A DNA stretch of 64,000 nt from Colletotrichum lupini (taxonomy: Eukaryota > Ascomycota > Sordariomycetes > Glomerellales > Glomerellaceae): contig NC_064675.1 in the NCBI RefSeq assembly GCF_023278565.1, forward strand, positions 4,898,001-4,962,000, in the 5' to 3' direction. Below, piece by piece: positions 24,901-37,821 of this stretch. Both the position numbers and the translations under genes were made by a program. How positions within the stretch are numbered: the first letter of the stretch is position 1; the number at the start of each line of letters is the position of its first letter. The notes beneath the pieces are model-generated. The model did no database searches. It saw only the letters and a program-made list of their open reading frames with translations, and was not told the DNA's origin.

Positions 24901-27900
24901 AAGAATTGCTTCCAACGGTGACGGACAAGAAGAGCCCAACACGCCAAGCTCCTTGGCCCCGTTTCCAGTTGCCCTCGTCACTGACTCTCCCACCCTTCTT
25001 TTCCTATCTGTATGCAACTCGTCTGTTCTTTTCATCGTCGCAATCTCGATGAGTGACCGTGAGATTGATCACCCGTCAAGCTTCTTCGTCACAGCCCGAC
25101 AACATGGTAAAAGGTGGAGTGAACTCAGCGAGCGGGGAGGGGCAATTTATCTCGAGCGGCATCTCGAGACGAGACGTTGTCACCGCGAAAAGGTTTGTTT
25201 TCCTGGGGTATATTGAAGTGATTGATGTTATTTTCCCGTGGCCCTACTATGCGGTGCAAGCTGAAGTCTTGTTACGGCCAACCGTCAAGTAAATTGAGCG
25301 AAGCTTAACACCTTCCCCACGTCCATTCAGAGGCATCTTGGCATCGCCATAACGGCGAAGAAATTAATTTAATTCTCGCCTGCCGCACTAGCGGTTCCCT
25401 CTTTCGGCAACCCCAATAATCCCGAATCGAGCGGACTGAAGAAAAGTCCAAGAAAAAGACAGAGAAAGTAAGTGATGGTTGTACGAATTACTCTGCGGTG
25501 AGCAGTCCCGCCAGAGTTTGAAGATTGTTGTGCCATTGTTTGGGCGAAAGAGAGGGAACCCGCTTGACCCAAGTGGTTCTTTGTTCAACGTTCTCTTTTG
25601 TCGTTGGCGATCCTCGTTTACCTGTTTACCGTGACGAACGTCGGTAATGCCCCTCCCTCTTTGTTCCTGCGTTCCACAGAGAACAAAGGAGTTGGCCGTT
25701 ACTGGCGGCCACGCCTCCCACGAGTTCGCCATCGCCGGCCTCCACATTGGAAACGGTCATCTCCACCCCTAATCCACCCCAGCGGGCTGGCCTCACCGAA
25801 GCGTTGGACGAGGTAAGAGAGAAGGCGAGGGTAAAAGAGAAAGAAAGAGAGAGATACCATGCGGTGCCACGCCATGCCCACGCCACGCAGTAATCTATTT
25901 TTGCGACGCTGGCGAGAACGGCGGGCCCGCGCAAGGTTCAAGCAGAAGATCCACCTGGCACCATGGGATCCTTGAGATGGGATGGGAAAATCATGGGATA
26001 GGAGCAGAGCAGAGCAGCACACCTACCACAGTACATACATACCTACTACATAAGGTGGAAGCCCCCACAATCATCATGCACGTACACCCCTGCACCGGCA
26101 CACAGCGCCCACCCACGTCGATCCGAAAGTCGATCCCCGCGCTCCGTCAGAATGACACATGATTGGCCTGTCGCGGGCAGACGGCCAGCGACAGATTGCT
26201 GAAAATAGCAGCGTAGCCGCCCAGAGGGACGGGACAAGGTGACGCTAGAGCAGTGATGCAGCTGGGGGAAATTCTACGATTGGACGAAAGGTGTTGAAAT
26301 CATGAATTCCACACCCAGAAGCCCAAGACGCAGGGCGGACAGACGGCTTTTTTCTTTCTTTCTTCCTTTCTCTCTCTTGCAGGATAACTCCCGTCGTTCA
26401 AACGAACTGTTGTTCAGGGGGGAAATGCACGCGCTCGCAGCGGTGCATCTGATCTGGGCCGTATCTTGGGTCCGGAGAATAAGGCAGCATTCGGAGTGGT
26501 TGATTCGCTCTTGCAATTCTGTAATCTGATTTATTTCTGGAATTCTTACCTACCCTTCGTCTTCATTTTTAGGTACGGGGACGCGGGTATGTCGTGTGAT
26601 GGGAGTGCAGTAGCTTCCGTTTCCGCACTCAACTCATTTGCCTTTTCGATTCTTGATTTAGAATATGACTGAGAAAACCAGACTCCATCTCACCCAGTCC
26701 AGTCTTATGCCCAAGCAAAGGAAGAGTAAGGCAAGCTTACCGGGCGGCATGAAGTCGTACGCGTAGGTCGTCAGGTACTTCGAGCTTAGCTCACTTCACC
26801 TATCGGGGACAACGGCCGACAGCTCTCTCAACTTGACCGACCGGCCCTCACAATAATTAGTATACCTCGGGTTATGGTGCTAGGTCAAGGGTCGAGAACG
26901 CGTGGTATGGCTGGCGGCACGTTTGATGACGGGCTGAGATAGATGACAGGCGGGGCCCCTCTCGGTTGCTGTTTCCAGGTTTCCCCACCCCTCTTTCTTC
27001 TGCTTCTCTTTCGCAGATACCATCCCTCACTCGTGCGAGTGTCTCCCACGTTCCTTGGCAGAAGAGCTCGTTGTCGCCTTCGCGTGGATGTCACCGTCCG
27101 GGTTCTAGGTAGGTACCTGTGTGGAGGGGGCGGGAAGGCCATGATGGAAAGGTGGTGCTGCGTGCATGGCGTGTAAACTAAAGACGAGAAAACGAGGAAG
27201 ATCATGAAACAAATCCTCGCCCACCAATCCATAGCTCCCCTTTTACTGAGTACTCTCTCCGCCGCCGTCCGCCCTCCCCTTTGGGAACCCCTGCTTTTCT
27301 CCGTGGGTTGCCCCCTTGGGCTCTACCATGACCATGACCATGACCAAAAAGCCAGAGCCACGATACGCACGCGGCGCACCACGTCGTCCAACATTGTCAT
27401 CTAGAAGAGACGGGTTTCATCTTTCTTTGGCGCTGAATGAGTAGCCCACGCACCTTACGTAGTCGACGGTAGAGTTTCCCTTGTCACATACGCCACGCCA
27501 CGCCACGCCAAACCTTTTTTTATCCCACTTTTTCGATCTACCTCTTCCATGTCTCCCATCATCGTCACCGCCGTAGTATTGTAGTCATTCCATGTCCCTT
27601 TCTCACCGCATCTCTATGCGACGGGTACCTCGTGTGGTGGTAATTGTGGTGTGCATTTCCAAGGTACCTACCTCGCCGGCCGGCATCTGCGGGGTGAGGG
27701 AAAGAGACGACCCATGTCCAGGGTACCTATTCGTAAGTGTCAGTGGGGTCAACGTCCGAGGTATCTCATCCACACCTCGTGTACGAAGTACTTCGGCAGA
27801 TAGCTGCTTTCCCCTTCGGGACCATAGGGACTTACACCAAAGGAGGAGGCGGCGGCCACACGCCCACCTCATTCTTCCTCTTTACCCATAAGGCTGTTTT

Positions 27901-28328
27901 GAGTTGCATCGCAGCAACAACGAGACGGGCTTACAAGGGGGGGGGGCTCCTCCTGCATACGAGTGTGCTCTTCTGCGTCTTGTTTCAGATTTTTTTTTTG
28001 GGTAAACCCTTTTAACCCTTTTTGGGGGGTGATACATGCGCGTTTGCCAACAGGCCGGTTTTGCTGATTGATATAACATCATCCATCCTCCCCCTTCCAT
28101 CCACGATGTAGAAAGTTGTTCAGCAGTAGTATTTTGGTGTTTGTGTTTTCTCAACATTCGCGCAAATCTAAGCCTGGCGCTCAGTGTCTCCTTATCACAC
28201 TCTCTTCGAATAGTTCCTTTTTAAATTTGTAACTTTCATCGACCTGGCGTCACCTATTTCGGCTTTCTACTACATTGTTCTCATCGACAACGGAAAACAT
28301 CTTTAAAAAAAACCCACACTACAACGCA
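21969..28328. other. 6.36-kb gene-poor region with G-rich strand bias and homopolymers
   Basis: No gene is convincingly coded here. From about 22.7 to 24.3 kb the plus strand is strikingly G-rich, with G runs at 22960-22982 and 23329-23342, a C run at 23281-23291 and a heptamer tandem at 23244-23275. A 68-codon minus-strand frame at 22395-22189 has a hydrophobic stretch but no other support. A segment at about 25677-25818 lies between a possible acceptor (ccacag) and donor (GAG|gtaaga) and may be an untranslated exon. Homopolymers also crowd 27937-28030. The region probably holds the long promoter of the gene at 28329. Confidence 0.55.
23244..23275. repeat. Heptamer tandem repeat (GGTCGCA)4
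   Basis: Four exact copies of GGTCGCA plus a partial fifth, followed at once by a C run at 23281-23291. Confidence 0.9.
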
Positions 28329-29855
28329 ATGGATCTCAAGAGTCGCATCTCGTCGCCTCTGGAGGCCGGCACCTCCATTCTCGATGTCCAGCACTTGCCG
28401 CCCCATCTCAACGAGGCTCTCGAGTACGCCTCCAAGCGCCTCGCCAGAAAGGCCCTCCACGTCACCCTGGTCGTCGCCCGCCGCGAGTACCAGCTCCCCA
28501 CCCTCCTCCCTTCCTCCGCCTCCTCTTCGGCCTGCTCCTCGGTCCTCTCCTCACCGACAATGTCGCCCGTCCCGGGCTCGGCATCCAGCACCTCCTCAGT
28601 CTCGTCGTCGTCCTCCCGCTTCAACTTCTCCACGAAATCGCCCGTCTCCTCCTTCAAGAAGCTCGTCCGCACAAACACCGGCTCCAGCGTCTCTTCCGTC
28701 TCCTCCGTCTCATCGGCCGGCAGCAACGCCCCCGAGAGCTTCGTCTTCACGCCATCCTTCCTCATGGACACCAACGGCCCGAGACTGAGGTGGCCTCTGT
28801 CGCCCGGCATCCCCCTCTCGCCGCCGCCCATGACACCGTCGACGGCCTCTTCCACCATCACCGACGCCTCCGGCCCCATGTCGCCCAACCCCTTTGGCAT
28901 CCGCCTCGTCCACGCCGACCTGCTCACCGACAAGCAAGAGAGGACTCTGCGCCAGACCATTGATCGGGCAGAGAGGAAGTTCCGCATTGGGTACGCTCCT
29001 TTCCTCCAACACCAAACCCCCTTCCTACAGAGCACCCACTAACACATTCTTCCCTGCAGAACCGAATGGCTTCCCCCGGTAGTAGACGGCTCCGCCTGCG
29101 GACTAACAAGCAGCCTCATCCGCCGCTCCATTGTCCAAAACGAAGTCCTCTTCGCCTCAGAAGGCCTCACCCTCGTCTCCCTCGATCGCCTCTACACATT
29201 CAAGGCCGCCCTCTCAAGCTACTCCCGCACGAACGCCCCTCTCCGTCTCGAAGACGCCGTCGACGAGCTCCGCCGTCTCGTCCTCTCCCGCGCCGGCAAC
29301 AAGGTCGCCAAGGCAGACATCCTCCGCTCCTACGACTGGCTCAGCGTCACCGACGTCGCGCTCGCGGACGTCGACAAGATGTACCGCAGGGCCTACGGCG
29401 GCCCGGATAGGGTAGGCGCCATCGAGGGCGTCGGCGCTGCGGCGCAGGTGGCGAGGACGGTGAGGGAACTCGAGCGCGAGGTTGACGAGACGCTGGCTGG
29501 CACGGTAGCCGCAACAGACGACTTCATCCGCATCGCCAAACCGCCTTCCCCGCCAAAGGGCCCCGTCCTGAAGCTGCAGACAAACTTTGACATCAGGAAC
29601 ATGGTGGCTGCGCCAGTGGAGGTCGCAGAGGAGGACGAGGACCTCACGGCCCGGCCGGAGCGTCAGCCGCCCGTGTCCATCTGGAGCCCCGTCTCCATCG
29701 CCGAGGTGCTGCACGAGGACCGTCGCAGCCAGTCGGGCCCGATGACGCCCAACGGCTACGACGATATCTCGCCCATCACCCGCGGCGAGTGGGGGTTCCT
29801 CATGGGACCTGCCGGTGTGGGTGGCGGTCGCACTGCCCCTGTCATGACTTGCTGA
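28329..29855 (+). CDS. Conserved-looking uncharacterised fungal protein, Ser-rich N-terminal half
   Basis: Two exons, 28329-28990 and 29060-29855, joined by gtacgc...gcag; 1458 nt, 485 aa. The start ATG lies in CGCAATGGAT. Residues 1-60 form an ordered segment (LPPHLNEALEYASKRLARKALHVTLVV, split here as two helices and a strand), followed by a long Ser/Pro-rich linker (about 60-200). A second ordered block contains LTDKQERTLRQ, GTEWLPPVVDGS (rebuilt by splicing) and DILRSYDWLSV. The C-terminal part is charged and disordered. Third codon positions are almost all C or G, indicating a real and probably well expressed gene. I recognise the general pattern of a conserved filamentous-fungal protein of unknown function but cannot name a domain with confidence. 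The upstream 6.3-kb gap suggests complex control, which is inference. Confidence 0.85.
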
Positions 29856-30162
29856 GCGGTGATTTTGTTCATTTCGTTGCTGCGTTTGAACCATGTGAAA
29901 AAGATGTAGGAGCGGTTTGGTGCATTCTTCTGTGTGTGTGTGTAAGATAGCTTTTTTTTCCCTTTCAAGTGTTACGACCTTCACGAGTACATTCTTCTTC
30001 TTCTGGGGATACCAGGTCAGGGCAATGCCAGACATCATGTACATTACCTGCATTCAAATGGCATAAAGGGCAAAAGCCCCTAAAATTCAGACAAGAACAC
30101 AAACACTCCTCATCATTAAGATCTCTCATCGTTTCGGGTATCATACTTTGTGTCTCTTCTCT

Positions 30163-31353
30163 CTACCATCCGTACCGGCTCGACGCCTCCTTTCTGTTGC
30201 TCTTCCCCTTGGCGAAGCTGTCCTCGAGAGCCTCGCGCTGATTCTGCACCTGGTTGACGAGCTGCTGCAGGCTGTGCTTGCCCGGCGCGATGGCCCGCAC
30301 GGGGTTGTGGATCTGCTGCTGGCCCGCGGCGCGGATCTCCTCGTTGTGCCTGTACTCCTGGTCCGTGTTGAAGTTGATGACCCTCGACGCCGTCTGTGGC
30401 GCGGCGCCGACGTTGCCGCCCTTTTGGCGGCCGAAGAGCTCGCGCCTGGCTGCCGCTGAGAGGTTGAGGTCGTTGGCGATGGTGTCGAGGGAGTCTGACG
30501 CGTTGGGCGCCGTCGTCGGGGCCGTGAAATGTGCTTGTGCTGCGTAGTCTGCGTAGCCATTGTCCGCTGCTGCCGGCTGTTCTGTTTCGAAGAGAGGCTC
30601 GTATGTGCCGCTGGTTCCTGACGCAGCGGCTTCTGTCGATGTCTCTTCAGGCTCGATGGAGAACAGGGAGACCTTCTTTGGCGCTGGTGCGGGTGCTGGT
30701 GCAGGTGCCGTCTCCGGCTGTAGAGCCACAGTCGATGCGGGCTTTGGCGTCGTAGCTCCTGGTGGAATGGAGTTCACCGTCTTCTTCTTTGGCTTCCTGG
30801 CCACGGAGAGAGGCTTGAACATCATCGGCTTTCCCACCAGCTTGACCTCGTCCGCAGGCTTCATCCCCTCTGGTATCGATGGTTGCGCTTGGGCTTTGGG
30901 CGGGGGCAGACTGAGCCCGCCGGCCCCGGAGCCTGGCAATCCATCCGTGTCTGATCCTCCTATTTCTCTGCTGAATCCAGGTTCGGCGCCTGTCTTTAGT
31001 TGGAACGCCGGCCGCGACGAGCTGCCCCCGCTGCCGCTGCTTTGCGCCGAAGCAGCGGCCTTTGCGGCAGCGTTCTTGGGAGCTGGGAGGAAAGAGTTGA
31101 AGCCGCTGAATCGACCACCGCCGTTTCCTGTCCGCGCGCGCTTCGCTGGAGGTTCGTCGTTCGGGAGGGAGCCCTTCGAGGCTTCGGGTTGTGTCGATGG
31201 CAGACTGACGACGATCTTGCCTGGGTTCGACCGGTCGACGACTTTTTGGAATGGCTTCTTGCCGGTGGCAGTAGTCGTTGGCTTAGAGACGGTTGGCTTG
31301 ACAGGTGCCTCGTCCTCTGATCCTGATGATTCCGAATAGTCTACCAGGCCCAT
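30163..31353 (-). CDS. PRCC-family protein (spliceosome-associated)
   Basis: Homologue of human PRCC, a nuclear proline-rich protein linked to pre-mRNA splicing and, in the Pfam name, to MAD2B. It is a single exon of 396 aa starting MGLVDYSESSGSEDEAP, the typical acidic N-terminus of the family. The first two thirds are low-complexity (Lys/Pro/Ser/Ala) with a basic nuclear-localisation-like PPAKRARTG. The conserved C-terminal domain contains ELFGRQKGG, VINFNTDQEYRHNEEIRA and LQQLVNQVQNQREALEDSFAKGK. The gene is convergent with the preceding uncharacterised gene (307 bp apart) and divergent from SIN1 (404 bp between starts). Family assignment is firm; the cellular role in fungi is inferred from animals and plants. 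Confidence 0.9.
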   Translation of the reverse strand: MGLVDYSESSGSEDEAPVKPTVSKPTTTATGKKPFQKVVDRSNPGKIVVSLPSTQPEASKGSLPNDEPPAKRARTGNGGGRFSGFNSFLPAPKNAAAKAAASAQSSGSGGSSSRPAFQLKTGAEPGFSREIGGSDTDGLPGSGAGGLSLPPPKAQAQPSIPEGMKPADEVKLVGKPMMFKPLSVARKPKKKTVNSIPPGATTPKPASTVALQPETAPAPAPAPAPKKVSLFSIEPEETSTEAAASGTSGTYEPLFETEQPAAADNGYADYAAQAHFTAPTTAPNASDSLDTIANDLNLSAAARRELFGRQKGGNVGAAPQTASRVINFNTDQEYRHNEEIRAAGQQQIHNPVRAIAPGKHSLQQLVNQVQNQREALEDSFAKGKSNRKEASSRYGW

Positions 31354-31757
31354 CTTTGCTAAAGTCTAAGTCGTTTCGGTGGATATGGATTAGAGACGGA
31401 AAATGTATCGATAGCAAAGTGAAGTGCTACAGGTTAACAGGGTGCAAAGTGCACCAATGCGAGGCTGGTCGCCTAGTCCAGGGCCGTGCGTCATTGTGGT
31501 GCACGAGCCACATCTTCAACACTGCTGTTTCACAAGGCTGAGGGAGGTACGACCGCATCTCGCAGCTACCCCTCGGCGGCCAGTTGTTTCCTTCTCCTCA
31601 CACTTTCCACCAAGCTTCCTTTGCCATTCTGTGAGCTGAGCTTGCAATTATGTTCTTTTCCCGATCGCGGGCGTGGCTTCTTTCGATCTGACAGCCCTTT
31701 GGATGATCTGTTACTGACCATTTCCTTTCATTTCCCGTTGACCGGTAGCTGCCCATT
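31354..31757. promoter_or_regulatory. Divergent PRCC/SIN1 intergenic promoter region
   Basis: These 404 bp separate the two start codons and must drive both genes. The SIN1-proximal half is CT-rich, a common fungal promoter feature. I see no recognisable binding site that I would name. Confidence 0.5.
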
Positions 31758-34291
31758 ATGTCGGTCATTCAGAACGAAGAGTACGTGGGCATTACTTTCT
31801 TTAAGAGAAATACTTTACTGATTACTTTCTAACAGGCTAGTTGCGTACCAGCTACGCTGCGGCTACCTCACTGAGATCGCCGATGGAGTAGGAGAGCGAC
31901 TGATCACCCTTAATGAGGGGTTCATGAACTCCTCAGCTTTCAAGGCGGTCGCATGGCAAGCCAACCCCGACCTCGTCAAGCGATGTTACTCCCCTCCAAT
32001 TCCAACCGCGATTGCCTCCGAATATTTCCAAGCCCCTAGACAGGCTGGAGTGACCCTTGAAGATGAGCCCGACGAAGCTGGAATGTTGACCGGAGGAGGC
32101 ACCGATACGCTTGGCCCCGGTCTTGCTACAAGAAGAAGGAGGCGGCGGGAGAACCTTGAAGATGACGATAGTAGCGATCTAAGCGATGAGAGTGATGACG
32201 ATGACGCCGGCCAGCGAGCGGCCCAGCAGATCAAGTTCGCCAAGATGCCCGTTCGATCGAGGGCCGGCTCCAGTCCGATTCAGTCATCGCAAATTAAGCA
32301 ATCCCCAGCCATGTCTCCTCGCGCAGCCCCCGGCGCACGTCGAGGCTCGCAATCTGCGTTGGAAGTCGTCAAGGAAAGAGCACGGAGGGATACAGTGACC
32401 AGCAGCGAGGTATCATCCGAGAACGAGTTTGACGCGTCCGGGTTCCACAAGCAGCGAGAGGCTGCCAGAGCTGCGGCCAAGTCGGTGAAGCTTCAGGCTA
32501 AGATTCTGGAGGAACCTAGTCTTGGGATCAAGCGCGCTGGCACGCAGTTGCTACCAGAGGAGGAAGAGGATGATTCCGACGGATCAGATATGTCTGGCGC
32601 CTACATCGAAAGTATCGACTCGGCCTCTATTCTGGATGCCGTTGAGAACCCGGAGCCTCCCCCGCACAAGCAAGTCGTTGGAACACCTCCCCGAGAGTTC
32701 ACGCGAACCTCTACTATTCGAAAGTCGCAAGCGCCACCTCGGATCTTGCAGGCTCTACCACCACCTCGTCCCATGAGCACAATTCGGCCCATGAGCATGA
32801 TTCAACCTAAGAGTCTGCTATCTGCCGCTCTCAGGGCTCGGAAGACAAAGCCGAAGGTTCCTTTTGAGGGATTTGCGGCACTTTCGGGCCAGGGCGAGAA
32901 CAATCCCATTGCTGTCCGCATCTACGCTGCCTTCTCTGAAAGCCCTACGAAACCGTTTGAGGTCCCCATCAGACGCATGGTGCATCATGGCGAGGGTGGT
33001 GATCGCCCCGTCACTGTGGCAGATCTCATTGGCCTGGCACTCTGGAGATACAACGAGGAAAAACGACAGCCACCTATACCTGCCGATAAAGCCAACATCA
33101 ACTGGTTCACGCTGAGAATGGTGGAAGAGGACGGAGAGGTCGATGACGACTTCCCGCCCTTTGAGCGCAACAAGGCCTTGACGTCTTTCACTACAGCAAA
33201 CAACCGAGCTGCCGGAAGAATGCGAGCCAACTCCAAGACTTATGATAACTTTGGATTGGTCCAAGCGAGTCAATCCGAGTACGCCGAAAACCAGAGCATC
33301 ACTCCACAAGAGGAAGAAGAGCCGGCCGAGGAAGTCGATGAGGACTTGACTCCGCGCAACACTCCGCAGCCGAATCTCAACTCGTTCCTTCCCGTCGCCA
33401 CAGAGCCTCGCCCGAACCCCGTCACGAATACTACCTATCGTCAACAGCATAGTATGTTCGCCGACGCACCTCAGGCGCCAGCCGCGGCGCCCAACACGAG
33501 CCGGGGTCAACAGAAGCTTTTGCGCGTACATCTCCACTCGACCGATGTGGCTCCCGGCCAGCTGGTCACGCTAGACACCATGACGGAGACGTACATGGCC
33601 GAGGTGCTGGACATGGTCTGCCGCAAGAGACAACTGGACAAGGCCAATCATGTCCTCAAGATGCCTGGCGGCGGCCCCGTCATCTTGCTTGACACCAAGG
33701 TCGCGGCAATCGGCAGCTTGTCGGATCTGGAATTGCATCGACGCCGTTTCGCTACAGACGGCCCACTCGCCATGACTGGATCCCCTGGAAGTGCTTCGCC
33801 AAAGCTTCTCCCTTTTGTGGGCGATCAGCCTGGCCGCAAGTCCAAGAAGCCGCATATCATGGGAAGTCACCCGCTGGCTCAAGAGGCCATCAAGCAGGCA
33901 GAGCTTACCAGTGCATATCACAAGGCTTGGGTCGTATGGCGTTTGCGTACCGTCCGGATGATAACACAGTCCGAAAAGCGATTCGAAATCGATGGAGAGT
34001 ACGTGCACATCAAACCCACCACAAGAGATTCCAAAACGACCACGGCGCACATTTCTCAAGTAATTGGATGCAAGGTGTCTAGCAAGCACCCGAACCAATT
34101 CAAGGTGAGTTGGCACCCATATTGCCAGGCGGTCTGCCGCACGATGATCAGAAGCTGACTAGGGACTTCAATAGCTGTTTATCTACCGGGACACCGAGAG
34201 TAAGCGCTACGACTTCGAAGCCAAATCGGTGGAAGAAGCGCATGAGATCGTCAACGAACTTAAGAAGGGAGTTGCACAGGTTATGGGCTGA
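31758..34291 (+). CDS. SIN1: TORC2 subunit Sin1/Avo1
   Basis: Scaffold subunit of TOR complex 2 that recruits AGC-kinase substrates and targets the complex to the plasma membrane. Three exons, 31758-31780 (23 nt only), 31836-34104 and 34175-34291; 2409 nt, 802 aa. The N-terminus reads MSVIQNEELVAYQLRCGY. Acidic and basic low-complexity sequence follows. The CRIM domain, which binds substrate kinases, is near 346-462 (VPFEGFAALSGQG, INWFTLRMVEEDGEVDDDFP). A Ras-binding-like domain lies near 566-650 (KLLRVHLHSTDVAPGQ, VILLDTKVAAIGSLSDLEL). The C-terminal PH domain, about 690-795, contains YHKAWVVWRLRT and, after the last splice, FKLFIYRDTESKRYDFEA. Domain order and length match Sin1 proteins; intron placement and tiny first exon are clear from frame continuity. 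Confidence 0.94.
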
Positions 34292-37200
34292 GCACCTTGA
34301 TCACACTTCGCATGATCTGACGAATACGGAGCTGCATCACGTCTGAGCTGTCTTGTTTCCGCCACAACGCTACGCCACGTATACACCGCCACACACACCA
34401 ACTGTTGAGTGACGTTGCGGAAGAAGCGGCGTCGAACATTTGGATGGGCTGAATGAAGATCCACTCCAATTGCTGACTAGAACGGGCATCGGTTGGTCGG
34501 GATGAATCCGCCCTCTGTGCCGTATGCCGGACACGGTGATTACGCGTCACCGCCATTGTGGGGTGGGTGGCCACTCTCTCACTGCTTAAGGTGTTCTAGC
34601 AGGGAGAACTTGCTGTCGCTGCGGACTCTTCGCCTTCCTCACAATTGGGGAACGAGAATTATGTAATATGTACCACGGCCGGAGGAACCAGAGAGACAAA
34701 CAGGATTGGGCCCCCTTGGGGTAGGAAATGTGGAAAGGGATTGAGGAAATGGGGATGGTCTCTTTCTGGGTGTGGGGTACATGTCCAATTAAGGTTCGCA
34801 TCCTGGCTTCTGCGTCATGCAGATCAATACGATTGGAGCCGCGGGCCGGGATGCTTGGCGCCGCGGTCGCGCTCTCTGCTTTGGTCGGGCTCGGCAAGGC
34901 TAGGCACATTTCGGTTATGAAGGGAAAGTCTGGGACACCCGAGGTCTGGACACAAGGCCAGGGAGAGAGGATGATGGCACGATGGATGAGCGAGATGAGG
35001 CAATCAGAGGCCAGGGAATTGGGGGAAGGGGGAGGGGGTTGTCAGTACATGAGCTGATACTATTTTCCCTCTCAGATCCCTTTGCGGCAGGATTCCCCTT
35101 CTCTGGCCCTATCCTCTGTGCCTCTTTTGTAGCGTCGAGTACCTTAGACTAAGCAATCAAAAGAACGTATTTCAACAGAACTTGAAACGCCGGACAGGCG
35201 GCCGCGTCAAGGCTGACTGCCTCGTCACGCTCATCTACATCTTCTGCCTGCCTGCTTACGGAGTACACTGTTTTGCCTGGCTGACACAGCAGCCTCCAAA
35301 TGCTAATTCGCGGTAGTTTCCCAGGCGAGGCGCGTACAACATATGCTTATTGTTATGCCTGGTATAACTGCTCTACGCCACTTGGGGGGAGCGAGGGGTC
35401 GGACAAAGCTCCATTTCATCCCTAATCCATGGGTGCAATCACCCGAAAACGGGGAGAACTCTGAGAAAAGACCCAAAAGTTTTTGACGGTGAACAGATAT
35501 GTCCCGTATTCTTTTTCGGTGGAACGGTCCCATCGACAGGGCGAAGCCTCATTGATTTTCCGTGCGACCAAGGCGTGACAGGCTTTGTAGCGTATGCTGC
35601 TTCTAGCCTTGTCTTGCACATGCAAAGACGGTACGACATTGGCAAGGCGGCGAGCCAGCAGGTACAGGCAGGCAGGGAGAGATGCAGAGGTATAGGTAGG
35701 CGGTGCTGAGAATAAAAGTTCGAGACTTCAAGCTTTGAGCCATCTTCATTCTTGACGGGGTCTTACGTGTCTCCAAGGCGTGCGTGAGGTACGTCGTACA
35801 ATACCGTCCGTGTTGACCAAGCGTGCCACACGATTGTAACTCGGTTCAAATTTCCACGAGCAAGACTTCTTCTAATCTGAGGATTTCTGAGTGTTCATCT
35901 TTTGGTCCCCGAAACCCACAGAAGCAACACAGTAGTAGGTAGCAGGTATTCACGAACTTGGAGACGCGTAGGGCTTGTGACACCTCGAAAAGAAGAAGAA
36001 CGCGAAGACACCGAGGGTCGTCCGGTTCGCAGATTGACTTTCTAGCCTGATGGCGAGAAAACCTTCTGCATTGACCTCACCTTAATCCGAACTTTCAAAT
36101 GAAAAGAGGCGACGGCGCCGTCACGAAAAAAGAAGCGTGGTTCTTGAAACGAACGGCAGGTAACCTCCATCCATGGCGGTTGGCATCCTGTGACGCAATA
36201 TGATTCTCTTTCCTCTTCCTTTCCGAGTCACGGAAGTTTGGGGTGAGGAATCTGCTGGTGTTGCTTTGGATTCGGAAACACGCCCCCCCTCTTCATGCTA
36301 GCAAGGCTGTAAACAGGTACTCATTTCCCATGCGCTTCCTTTCCAATCTCCTCATGGCTCACGGGACTTTACCAGTCTGTGCGCTCTAAATTATCGAGAC
36401 TGGATGCGCGTGCATGAAGTGGCAGCCAGACAGACGCAGGAGTTCGTACCCGTCTGCAATTGGTCGTACGTCTAATCTGAAATTCAGATTTGATTTTCAC
36501 CCTTCCATGCGCATTGGACTGCATTGGCGCGGGCTGTCGCCAAGGGTTTGACACCGTCAAGATTCGGAAAGGGCCAAAACTTCGAAAAGACGAGGGTTCT
36601 GCCATGGAACTTGGAGATTGGAAGACGGCACGGCGGGAAGCTTCGACCGGTCGAGACCACCACGCCTCTCTCACGCTTCTCAAATTCGACCACCCAGTAA
36701 ACGGTCGAGACTCACAATAGCCCCTACCTACGACCTGTAGGAGTCTAGAGTCTGGAGGCTAGCAAGCTAGGTAGCGAGCTCCCAATTTCCAACGGCCGGA
36801 ACCCCAAGCAAGCAGCTCCCCGCAACCCCCCGTCTTCTCCATGGTCTAACAGACCAAGCGAAGTTCATACATACATTGATAACTAAGCTTCGAAGCTGCG
36901 AACCGGAGCGACGGGAGATGCCATCTTTTTCCTCCGTCTCATCTTGCATAATTCTTCCGGGCTCCGAATGTGATGCCAATGATGGGGCCTGCGAGTGGAA
37001 CCTCCAATGGCAGGGGGGCAGCCACATTCATACGTCATAGCGATGAATCAAACAGAGGCCCACCCCCTTCCGCGGATGACGGCTCATACCATGTACGTAC
37101 GCATACAGCGAAGTTCGGCTCGCGACACTGTCCTCTTTTCGCTCTAGCCTCCGGAGGTGGTGGTGTTCTGACTTCATCTCCAGACAGGACGTGACAGGCC

Positions 37201-37796
37201 AGAGAAAATAGTACTCTCAGATGGCAATATTGAAATTGGAAAAGGATAACGAGGGCTCAATTGAAAGGAGAGAAATATGAAATCAGCGCTGTGTGAGGAT
37301 CTTTCGAAAGGGCCTGTGAGAAGAAGCATGATGCCTAGCGGCTTGCATTGACCTTGCCTTGCCTGTGCCTGCCCACGTCAGTGCATCAAGCTTCCGGGTA
37401 AGCGTAAGAATCCTTGGCAGATCAGATTCCACGAGCCGAAAGAAAGTTTGCTCGTCTTTTTTTTTTTCCCACGCCTGTCAAGAAACCCAACGAGGACCTC
37501 TGTTTTTGAATTTTGAGTTTGAGCTGGCAGGCTGGCAAGAGGCTTATTGCAGACTTGGAGTGAAAGATGGGACACACCTCTCATTGACAGGTGGGCAGTG
37601 TTCTGTGTCTGCTTCAGCTCTTTCTCAGCTGCGCCAGCTGGCAGCCTCAACAGAGACCCAACGAAGAGAAAATGTCGATCCGGGGGACCCGACAGTCAGT
37701 GAAGCTCCGCCCTCTCTCGCTCTCTCACATAGTATGTACTCCGCATGTATGTACACAAGCCTCATCCTCTGAGTCTCTGGTTTGTTCCATGGTGCT

Positions 37797-37821
37797 TCCT
37801 CCTCCTCCTCCTCCTCCTCCT
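37797..37821. repeat. (CCT)n microsatellite
   Basis: Eight uninterrupted CCT units. Confidence 0.9.

Noticed and set aside
28319..29035. 238-codon antisense frame over the uncharacterised gene
   Set aside because: The sense strand has the splice sites, start and codon bias; the antisense frame is a compositional shadow.
30560..31339. 259-codon sense frame opposite the PRCC homologue
   Set aside because: The PRCC C-terminal motifs are on the minus strand; the plus frame lacks any recognised motif.
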